From assembly GCA_011799875.1 (NCBI GenBank), contig CM022300.1:236666807-236730806 (forward strand): 64,000 nt of DNA, in the 5' to 3' direction. This document shows positions 55,871-64,000 of the stretch, in pieces (within the stretch, counting starts at the first letter, position 1; each line of letters opens with the position of its first letter). The notes beneath the pieces were generated by a model. It worked only from the letters and a program-made list of their open reading frames with translations. It was not told the origin of the DNA and did not search any database. The stretch comes from Thinopyrum elongatum (taxonomy: Eukaryota > Streptophyta > Magnoliopsida > Poales > Poaceae). Made by a program: the position numbers and the translations under genes.

Positions 55871-57143
55871 TGCTAGACTTGAGTCCATTCGCATCTTACT
55901 TGCTTATGCTAATCATCATGATATTACATTGTATCAAATGGACATTAAAAGTTCTTTTCTGAATGGAGAAATTGAGGAGGAAGTCTATGTTAAACAACCT
56001 CCCGGCTTTGTTAATCCCAAGAAACCTAATCATGTTTACAAACTTCACAAAGCTCTTTATGGTCTTAAACAAGCTCCTAGAGCATGGTATAAATGCTTGA
56101 CTAAGTTTCTTATTGAAAAAGGGTTTGAGATTGGAAAGATTGATTCTACACTTTTTACTAAAAGGGTTAATGGTGAATTATTTGTGTGTCAAATTTATGT
56201 GGATGATATCATATTTGGTTCGACTAACCCTCATTTTAATGAAAAGTTCGGAAGGCTAATGTCGAAGAAGTTTGAAATGTCTATGATGAGTGAACTCAAA
56301 TTCTTTCTTGGTTTCCAAATCAAGCAAACTAAGGAGGGTACCTTTGTTTCCCAAACAAAGTATACCAAGGACTTATCCAATAAGTTCAACATGCAAGAGA
56401 GCAAATGTATGAAAACACACATGCCTACTAGTGGACATCTTGACTTGACAAAGGATGACAAACCGGTTGACCAAAAGGTTTACCGCTCTATGATTGGTTC
56501 ATTGTTATATCTATGTGCCTCCCGTCCCAATATTATGCTAAGTGTGTGCATGTGTGCACGATATCAAGCGGCCCCTAAAGAATGTCATCTTAAGGCTGTG
56601 AAAAGGATAGTGAGATACTTAATTCATACACCAAATTTTGGCATTTGGTATCCTAAGAGGTCTTCTTTTGATCTTGTTGGCTACTCTCATTCGGACTATG
56701 CCGGTGACAAGGTTGATAGAAAGTCCACTTCGGGTACTTGTCAATTTCTTGGTAGATCTCTTGTGTCTTGGTCCTCCAAGAAACAAAACTCGGTATCCTT
56801 ATCCACCGCCGAAGCGGAATACATTGCCGCCGGTTCATGTTGTGCTCAATTACTTCGGATGACCCAAACTCTTAGAGATTATGGGATATATGTGAAACAT
56901 GTTCCATTGCTTTGTGATAATGAAAGTGCTATTAAGATTGCTCACAATCCCGTGCAACATTCTCGAACTAATCATATTGAAGTTCGTCATCATTTCATTC
57001 GAGATCATGTTGCAAAAGGAGACATCGATCTTAAGCATGTTCGTGCCGATAAGCAATTGGCGGATATATTCACCAAACCGCTTGATGAGAAAGTATTTTT
57101 CCGTTTGAGAGGTGAATTGAACATCATTGATGCCTCAAACTAG
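55759..57143 (+). pseudogene. Copia pol, second half: reverse transcriptase and RNase H
   Basis: The start is in a second frame (KQDEDGQVVRNKARLVAQGY), which shifts again near 55,870 into the long frame ending at TAG 57,141-57,143. RT motifs are MDIKSSFLNGEIEEEVYVKQ, KALYGLKQAPRAWY and the catalytic YVDDIIFGS. RNase H follows with GYSHSDYAGD, STAEAEYIAAG and LLCDNESAIK, then the end DIFTKPLDEKVFFRLRG. The last 404 codons are open; the two upstream frameshifts make the polyprotein non-functional. Confidence 0.85.
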
Positions 57144-59085
57144 GAGTTAGGAACTCCATGTGGATACATGCAAGGCATGAGCCTTTGACTAATCCTTGAT
57201 ATTTCTCTTACGATGATGATCATATGTCTTGGATCTATACCTGTACCCTTGCAAGTTATCTAACCCTTGTAGGTACTTGGATGAGCCCAAATCTATGAGA
57301 TTGCAAATCACTCACACCTAGAGCGATCTCTAGATCACCAAGTCTCTACAATATGGTGGTTGAAGACAAGGAAGCATGAATCCTTTCAACATATCCTTTG
57401 ACAATTTCAATATATCAAATTTCATTTGGTATCAAACTTCATGATTGTCATTTTGGATGCACAAGTGCTCTTCCTTGCAAAGCTAACCCATGTAGGTAGA
57501 TGAACTCAAACTACAAGTGGTGCTCCCAACTCTTGATGAACTACATCAACCTTGAGCATCCACCACAAGTTCGACTACATGATCAAGATCAACACCACCA
57601 CTCAAGGTATGTTATTCCATCTTAGAGAAGCTTTACTCCAAGACATGGGTCAAAGCAACTCAACAAGATGTGAATACATCAAAATGCTTAAACGAAAAAT
57701 GGCAACCCCATTTTGAGCTTAAACAATGAGTATGACCTATGATCAAGTGTTATCACTTGATTCCTCAGTCAATATACTCTAACATAGGTGACTTTGTCGC
57801 CGACCCCTTCTAGATGAAGTTCTCTATTGTTTCTTTGTGTTCTTGCATATGTTTCTTGCTTGCTTGTTCCCCTTTCAAAAAAAAAACTTCATCTAGATCC
57901 CTTTCCTATGTATTTTTTCTCTGCATTTTTTTTTGCATCTAATTCATTGCAAATTCTTCAGTTAATTCCTTGCAAATCTTTGTGAGATCTTATTTGCCAA
58001 GTGAGCTGAGGTGACAAATTGTTTCCTAAGTACTGAACTCAGCCTCACCGATTCACGCCAATCGGCTAGACCGAACTACAATTCCTTGTAGATAGTTCAT
58101 CGGTGCAACCGACAAGGACTAACCCGGTCTGACCAATTTGCATCATCTATGACACTGCCAACTCGGTGTCATCGATGAAAATGAATCGGCGTTACCGATT
58201 TTACTACTGAGAATTTTTTTTGCCATTACAAACGTCATTTCTTCTTCTTCAGCTCCACTCGAAGATTCTTGTCCTCTACTCGCATCTTAAATTACATGCT
58301 GTTTTGTACTGTGACTCAAGGACCAAACCTATTTGACTCATGCTCCAGAAGACCCTTCTTGGAAATTGCTGTCAAAGGGGGAGAGAGAGCACATCAAAGC
58401 TTATCACATGGGATGCTTATTAACAATAGAGGAGAGAAGTCACATGTCTTTAAGAGGGGAAAGACATGTTAATGTATGTTTGTTTTGCTCTGATTTTCTC
58501 TTACCCTACCTTCTCCCATTATCCAATATCAGATTTAGGGGGAGAGGGAGTTCGTATCTAAGGGAAGAATTTTTTTGGAATTCATTGCATATCTTTAATC
58601 TTTGGGGACATGTCTATACCCAAATAGAGTACTAAGTACTCACTCACTACATGTCATCCCAGTCTTGGTACTCTTGTGGTTTTCTGAACTTGCTTTGTTT
58701 AAGTAGTGTTTCTGTGTTATCTAACCCTGTTTTCTCAGAGTCATCTCTTCCAATGCCAGCTCAAGACCACAAGGTAAGTATATGCATCACACTCATGTGC
58801 ATGATGATCTCTTGCTGATGTACATATTGTTTGCAAGAAGGACTCATGAACATGAACGTACATTTCCTGTATCTACATCATTTGCTCTGATGCATATAGC
58901 CAAGATACATGTAACTCATTGCTTGCTCAGACATGCTTATGCACTCACATGTTCTTATATTCTATCTTCACACATGATTGCATATATGTAAGGCGAGTTT
59001 ATGCATGTTACATGTCCTTCCAAAGCTTTACTTGTTATCCTTCATATCCTTATCTAAAGCTTTGATGTATGTTGTCATCAATTAC
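57144..59085 (+). other. Copia region between pol and the polypurine tract
   Basis: About 1.9 kb without a credible ORF, where SIRE-type elements may carry an env-like or extra gene. At 58,030-58,200 there is a small set of CGGT...ACCGA palindromes like those of the LTR. A GGGGGAGAGAGA stretch at 58,377 and another at 58,540 resemble extra polypurine tracts. Confidence 0.6.
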
Positions 59086-59100
59086 CAAAAAGGGGGAGAT
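59086..59100 (+). promoter_or_regulatory. Polypurine tract of the copia element
   Basis: AAAAAGGGGGAGAT lies directly before the 3' LTR start TGAAAGCAC. Confidence 0.85.
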
Positions 59101-60714
59101 TGAAAGCACAAATTCTCCCTGTGAAAGCACAAGTGCTCCGTGGGTGATTTTGGTAATTAATGTCAACATATCTCTTGTTGGACTAATTTCTTTATCTAGT
59201 ATATTTCAGAAAGTTCAACAATGGTGTGGCATGGACAAGAGGATGTGGAACCCCTTCAAGATGCTAAGGACAAAGATTGGCAAAAGCTCAAGACTCTTCA
59301 TTTCTATTTTTAGTGATCCAAGATCACATTGAGTCCATAGGAAAAGCCAGTACTATTAAAAGGGGATGAGGTGTTGCTTAATGGTCTACTTGCTCAAAGT
59401 GCTTAGTGATATGCTCCAAAGCCCTCAACCACTTTCTCAATTCCAAATATGTCCTAAACCTAAAGTCAAACTCGGCCCCACCGATTTGATCTATCCGGTG
59501 CCACCGATTTCCTTTGACATAGCCACTGCCAGAAACCCTAATCAGTTCGGTCTCACTGATGGGATCTCGTTCTCACCGAGATGGGCTTGCAAACTCTCTG
59601 TTTCCCTTTCGTAACGTTTTGGTCTCACCGAGATGAGCAATTGGTACCACCGAGTTTGCCTGACCAACTCTCTATTTGCTTATTACTAAAATCGGTCTCA
59701 CCGAGTTTGTGTAATCGGTCAAACCGAGATGAGGTTTTACCCTAACCCTAGCACATCGGTCCCACCGAGTTGATCATATCGGTCCCACCGAAAAACCTAA
59801 CATTCACATTTTGAACTTAATCGGTCTCACCGAGTTCACCTATTCGGTCAGACCGAGTTGGCTCAAATGTGTGTAACGGTTAGATTTTGTGTGGAGGCTA
59901 TATATACCCCTCCACCCTCCTCTCCATTCGAGAGAGAGCCATCAGAACGTGCCTACACTTCCACTACTCATTTTCTAAGAGAGAACCACCTACTCATGTG
60001 TTGAGACCAAGATATTCCAATCCTACCACAAGAATCTTGATCTCTAGCCTTCCCCAAGTTGCTTTCCACTCAAATCATCTTTCCACCATAGCCAAATCTG
60101 TGAGAGAGAGTTGAGTGTTCGGGAGACTATCATTTGAAGCACAAGAGCAAGGAGTTCATCATCAACACACCGTTTATTACCTTTTGGAGAGTGGTGTCTC
60201 CTAGATTGGTTAGGTGTCACTTGGGAGCCTCCGTCAAGATTGTGGAGTTGAACCAAGGAGTTTGTAAGGGCAGGGAGATCGCCTACTTCGTGAAGATCTA
60301 CCCGAGTGAGGCAAGTCCTTCATGGGCGATGGCCATGGTGGGATAGACAAGGTTGCTTCTTCGTGGACCCTTCGTGGGTGGAGCCCTCCGTGGACTCGCG
60401 CAACCGTTACCCTTCGTGGGTTGAAGTCTCCGTCAACGTGGATGTACGATAGCACCACCTATCGGAACCACGCCAAAAATCTCTGTGTCTCCAATTGCGT
60501 TTGCACACTCCAATCCCATCCCTTTACTTTCTTGCAAATTGCATGCTTTACTTCCCGCTGCTCATATACTCTTGTCATGCTTGCTTGAAATGTATTGTGA
60601 ATGCTTAAACTTGTGCTAAAACTCCACCTCAACTTGAAGAACTTAAAAACTGCTACTTTTGCTTGTTGAGGGTCTAATCACCCCCCCTCTAGACCCCTCT
60701 TCTCGATCCTTTCA
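59101..60714 (+). repeat. 3' LTR of the copia element
   Basis: 1,614 bp, about 97% like the 5' LTR by hand count. It shares the doubled 21-bp start (here TGAAAGCACAAATTCTCCCT then TGAAAGCACAAGTGCTCCGT), the palindrome array, the TATA box and the CTTTCA end. Confidence 0.9.
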
Positions 60715-60719
60715 CTATG
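60715..60719. repeat. Right target duplication of the copia element (CTATG)
   Basis: It is an exact copy of 51535-51539; the Tat2 LTR continues at 60,720. Confidence 0.9.
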
Positions 60720-61120
60720 GATCTAGGATCAATGGATAACAGGGGATGACGAACACAGTGTTTACCAAGGTTCAGGCCCTCTCGAAGAGGTAAAACCCTA
60801 CGTCCTGCTTGATTGTATTGAATATATGATGGAGTTTATAGAGTAGATCTACCTCAAGATCAGCATGAGCTAAACCCTAGGCTATGAGGTAATGAATATA
60901 GCTCTAACCCTAATGACTACAACCCTCGGTTTATATAGACACCGATAGGGTTAGGGTTACCAAAGATAGATTACAACAAGGGAGAAAAGGATCTCATCCA
61001 CCCTTAACTTGGAGGGCACACCACGGCTTCACAGGTCACCGGTCACCACACGGCTCCACCAGTCCGGCCCACGTACAATGGGCCGTCGCCCCGAGGACCC
61101 CTTAGTCCATGACTCCCTCA
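60720..61120 (-). repeat. 5' LTR of Tat2, right piece
   Basis: GATCTAGGATCAATGGATAA to CATGACTCCCTCA is collinear with 38,291-38,692. With the piece at 51,492-51,539 it makes a whole 449-bp LTR. Confidence 0.85.
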
Positions 61121-62088
61121 GTGGGCGCATGGCAGATGCCAAAGGATAGCTAAAGAGAGTGACAAGCTCGAGGGCACCGGTGGGCTCTAGAGGCGAGGTC
61201 GGTATGAGCGAGCGAGGGACGCAAGACATACCCAGGTTCGGGGCTCTCCGGAGAGATAACACCCCTAGTCCTGCCGAGTGTGGTTTATATGTGAATGTTA
61301 CAAGCTTGCTCCTAGAGCTATTTGGAGGGGGAAGGAAAGCTGGCCAGGGTTCAGGCTGCTCCTTCTCCTTACGTATGTGTGAATCCTACTGATGGTCAAC
61401 CGTGTGTCTAGAGTTCGCCCGTGTACATGGAGGGCTCCTGGGGGATTTTATAGGTCAACCCCCCAGGGTTACAATGTTAAAGTTACGTGGGTGCGGGGCT
61501 GGGATGTCAGCATCTGGGAAGCCAGGGCTGGGGCCCACCGGGTGCCTGGATACACCGGGTTCTCCGGGCGCGGGCCCCGTGCGCCAGGGGGCACTGTTCT
61601 CCGTCTTGTCATGCGTCACGGAGTGGTTGAGCCAGCTCGGCTACAGTGATGCATCGCCTGGTCGCCATCGGCTTGCGTCAGCGAGACGAGGGATGCACTG
61701 TAGCCATGCCGGCCCTGTCCAGCGGAGCAGGTGGGCCACTGTTGCCACGTTCCTGTCGGTCAGTAGGGTTGGTGGGCACTGTAGCCATGCTCGTCTCCTT
61801 ACGGGGACCTGATCCGTCGTATGCCCCGGATGGGACGGGAGCTGACCCATGGCCAGGTTGAGGTGTGCGTCATGGTGGCGCTTGCTTGTTGGGGAAGTCT
61901 TGGCTTTGGCGGGGTCGGCCGGCATGCGCCAGCGGGCCTGGCAGGGTTGCGGGACTTGGCCGGGTCGCGGCACCTGGCCTGGTTGAGGGACCCGACCAGG
62001 GGCAAGCTGGATTGGGGGCGGAGCTAGCCCCTATGTTTTTGAAAAGGATCCGGGTTCCGTTGCCTGCCCGGGGTTCATCCCTTCAACA
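61121..62088 (-). repeat. 5' LTR of Tat1, main piece
   Basis: Removing Tat2 joins TGTCGTGGTGTG (38,231-38,242) to CGCATGGCAGATG (61,126 on). The stretch has LTR-like landmarks of the Tat group, such as ATACCCAGGTTCGGGGCTCT and GGAGAGATAACACCCCTAGT. It seems to end at about 62,088 (CCCTTCAACA), giving minus-strand TGTTGAAGGG...CACGACA and an LTR of about 975 bp. The outer edge is approximate because the other LTR of Tat1 is missing. Confidence 0.6.
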
Positions 62089-62427
62089 ATGAGGGTGCAT
62101 CTTTGCACTCCTCTCACCGCCAACTTGTGGCGCCCCCGCTGCTCGATCGTACACTAATCATGCACGCAAACGTGTACGATCAAGATCAGGGACTCACGGG
62201 AAGATATCACAACACAACTCTAAAACATAAATAAGTCATACAAGCATCATAATACAAGCCAGGGGCCACGAGGGCTCGAATACAAATGCTCGATCATAGA
62301 CGAGTCAGCGGAAGCAACAATATCTGAGTACAGACATAGGTTAAACAAGGTGCCATAAGATGGCTAGCACAAACAGGGATACAACAGATCGAACAGGCGC
62401 AGGGCCTCCTGCCTGGGATCCTCCTAA

Positions 62428-62522
62428 CTACTCCTGGTCGTCGGCGTCCTGGACGTAGTAGTAGGCTCCGTCCTGGTGGTAGTAGTCGTCGTAGGTGGCG
62501 TCTGGCTCCTGGGCTCCAACAT
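62428..62522 (-). other. Exon-like terminal ORF segment B in the right-hand LTR
   Basis: After the acceptor-like GTCACAACCAG the frame enters with two bases and reads VGAQEPDATYDDYYHQDG, then AYYYVQDADDQE, ending at TAG 62,430-62,428. The entry phase, acidic and Tyr-rich composition and the DDQ end match segment B of the solo LTR (20,776-20,873). Confidence 0.4.
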
Positions 62523-63839
62523 CTGGTTGTGACAACCAGCAAGAAGGGAAAGGGGGAAAGGAGGGGGAAAGCAACCGTGAGTACTCATCCAAAGTACTCG
62601 CAAGCAAGGATCTATACTACATATGCATGGTATATGTGTAAAGAGGCAATATCGGTGGACTGAACTGCAGAATGCCAGAATAAGAGGGGGATAGCTAGTC
62701 CTGTCGAAGACTACGCTTCTGGCAGCCTCCATCTTGAAGCAATAGAAGAGATTAGTTGGAAGTTAACCAAACAACAACGTATAGCATAATCCTACCCGTC
62801 GATCCTCTCGTCGCCACCATGCGAGAGAGCGACCACCGGGTTATATCTGTCACTTGGAAGGGTGTGTTTTATTAAGTATCCATTTCTAGTTGTCATGAGG
62901 TCGGAATACAACTCCGGGTCGTCCTTTTACCGAGGGACACGGCTATTCGAATAGATAAACTTCCCTGCAGGGGTGCACCACATATTCCCCAACACGCTCG
63001 ATCCCCTTTGGCCGGACACACTTTCCTGGGTCATGCCCGGCCTCGGAAGATCCACACGTCGCAGCCCCACCTAGGCTCAACAGAGAGGTCAGCACGCCGG
63101 ACTAATCCTAGGCACTCTGGGGTCTGGGCCCATCGCCCAGTGCGCTCCTGCACGTTGCGTACGCGGCCGCGAGCAGACCTAGCAACCCACACGATCACGG
63201 CGGTTACGTTAGCGCGGTCCAACACGGCGCGCGCCGCTCAGTCGCTGACGTCAAGAAGGCTTCAGCTGATACCACGACGCCGGGATACCCATAACTACTC
63301 CCGCGTAGTTGGTTAGTGCGTATAGGCCAGTGGCCAGACTCAGATCAAATATCCAATCTCGTTAAGCGTGTTATTATGAAGTAAACGCGAACGCCGACCA
63401 GGGCCTGGCCCACCTGTCTCCTAGGTGGTCTCAACCTGCCCTGTCGCTCCGCCATAAAGATCCACTCAAAGGGCCGTTGGGACAAAGGTCCTTTCAGCCC
63501 CCAATCCGTGAATCACTCGCGGGTACTCTTCGAGCCGACCCGACTTTAGTCACCATTTGTATAGTATGTATATATGTATAGTATACACCCGTGATCACCT
63601 CCCGAGTGATCACGGCCCGATAGTATAGCAAGGCAGACTGACAAGAATGCAGGGCCAATGATGATAAACTAGCATCCTACACTAGGCATTTAGGATTGCA
63701 GGTAAGGTATCAACAACAGTAGCAACAATGACAGGCTATGCAGCAGAATAGGATTAACCGAAAGCAGTATCATGCTACACTACTCTAATGCAAGCAGTAT
63801 AGAGGAGAATAGGCGATATCTGGTGATCAAGGGGGGGGG

Positions 63840-63922
63840 GGGCTTGCCGGGTTGCTCTGGCAAGTAGGGGTCGTCAACAACGTAGTCGGTCGGGGCACCA
63901 GCAGCTGCGTCGGTCTCGTAGT
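63840..63922 (-). other. Exon-like acidic ORF segment A in the right-hand LTR
   Basis: After CTTCGGTAG the frame enters with two bases and reads YETDAAAGAPTDYVVDDPYL, then PEQPGK, before a run of C (63,828-63,840) obscures the end. It corresponds in phase and relative position to segment A of the solo LTR at 19,453. Confidence 0.4.
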
Positions 63923-64000
63923 CTACCGAAGAGAAGAGGGGGAAGAAACAGTAAACACACGGCAATAATGCAACAGGGATGCATGACATGTCTAAATGAT

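Larger units (their letters stand above)
51540..60714 (+). mobile_element. Copia retrotransposon, SIRE/Maximus-like, 9.2 kb, complete ends but defective ORFs
   Basis: LTRs are 1,613 and 1,614 bp (51,540-53,152 and 59,101-60,714), each TG...CA. A methionine-tRNA-type primer site TGGTATCAGAGC follows the 5' LTR, and a polypurine tract AAAAAGGGGGAGA precedes the 3' LTR. The order gag, protease, integrase, RT, RNase H is copia. The long LTRs and the 2-kb region after pol fit the SIRE/Maximus lineage; the family name is by resemblance. The CTATG target duplication is perfect. I counted about 47 LTR differences, about 97% identity. Confidence 0.88.
38243..61120 (-). mobile_element. Tat2: non-autonomous Tat-type gypsy element containing a nested copia
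   Basis: It has a 3' LTR (38,243-38,692) and a 5' LTR (51,492-51,539 plus 60,720-61,120), both 449-450 bp and about 95% alike, TGTCGGTGTC...GACTCCCTCA on the plus strand. The internal region (38,693-51,491) contains on the minus strand gag and protease but no RT, RNase H or integrase, plus a six-exon ORF on the plus strand. Non-coding repeat blocks lie on both sides of gag-protease. Flanks GTGTG and GTGGG are a probable target duplication. It sits 12 bp inside the Tat1 LTR. Confidence 0.8.
62089..64000 (-). mobile_element. Long-LTR gypsy sequence (Sukkula/Erika-like LTR), minus strand, continues past the window
   Basis: Read on the minus strand it resembles the solo LTR at 16.6-21.1 kb in plan: an acidic exon-like segment after CTCTTCGGTAG (63,922), a TGCACCCCTGCAGGG word (63,015-62,965 area; compare ACACCCCTGCAGGGTTTTAA at about 20,362) and a terminal exon-like ORF ending at 62,428. 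Sequence similarity outside those points is weak. There is no gag-pol in view. The left boundary is where Tat1 begins; the right one is outside the window. Confidence 0.5.

Noticed and set aside
51492..61120. An interrupted solo LTR unrelated to Tat2
   Set aside because: Its position at the right edge of the Tat2 internal region, same orientation, matching length and near-matching flanks GTGTG/GTGGG fit the 5' LTR of Tat2 better.
61392..62092. Overlapping GC-rich frames in the Tat1 LTR
   Set aside because: Open on both strands because of base composition; no domain and no start or splice context.
63828..63841. A run of about 14 G as a functional element
   Set aside because: It is a mononucleotide run inside an LTR and may be a sequencing or assembly artefact.

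Overview
The window looks like nuclear DNA of a grass of the Triticeae (wheat, Aegilops, barley or rye group). The evidence is plant-type split genes with GT-AG introns, many Stowaway MITEs with CTCCCTCCGT termini, and dense nested insertions of Tat-type and Athila-type gypsy elements, a SIRE/Maximus-like copia element, an RTE-clade LINE and very long LTRs that begin TGTAACACCC. There are no bacterial operons and no rRNA or CRISPR.

Region 1, 1-14 kb, is the gene-bearing part and holds old, damaged genes among MITEs. A DUF295-family gene (about 4.15-5.54 kb, plus strand, one intron) has a broken 5' end. An F-box/LRR/FBD gene (8.91-11.39 kb, minus strand, three exons with matching phases) carries two nonsense codons. 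Around them lie six clear and one weaker Stowaway MITE, a Tourist-like MITE nested in a fold-back element, and a roughly 950-bp tandem duplication full of GA/GT tracts.

Region 2, 14-24.8 kb, contains a multi-exon gene I cannot name. Its later exons (21.2-23.2 kb) join in consistent phases but carry one stop and one frameshift. It is split by a 4.5-kb solo LTR (16,612-21,149) with a perfect 5-bp target duplication. Downstream are a 55-bp-period degenerate array and a CACTA-type terminus ending at 24,782, so the gene may have ridden in a truncated CACTA-like element.

Region 3, 24.8-64 kb, is a retrotransposon nest. An Athila fragment (minus, to about 27.4 kb) abuts a Tat-type gypsy, here Tat1 (minus), whose gag is split by an RTE LINE with a 16-bp target duplication. 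The right LTR of Tat1 is split, 12 bp from its edge, by a second Tat-type element, Tat2 (minus, 38,243-61,120), which has both LTRs but no pol. The 5' LTR of Tat2 is in turn split by a complete-length copia element (51,540-60,714). LTR divergence (Tat2 about 5%, copia about 3%, counted by hand) agrees with this order. Both Tat elements carry an intron-containing ORF antisense to gag-pol. The window ends in another long LTR (minus) related to the solo LTR.

All protein-coding units seen are damaged or doubtful. Many of the nonsense codons fit C-to-T change at CG or CHG sites, as expected for heavily methylated plant repeats.
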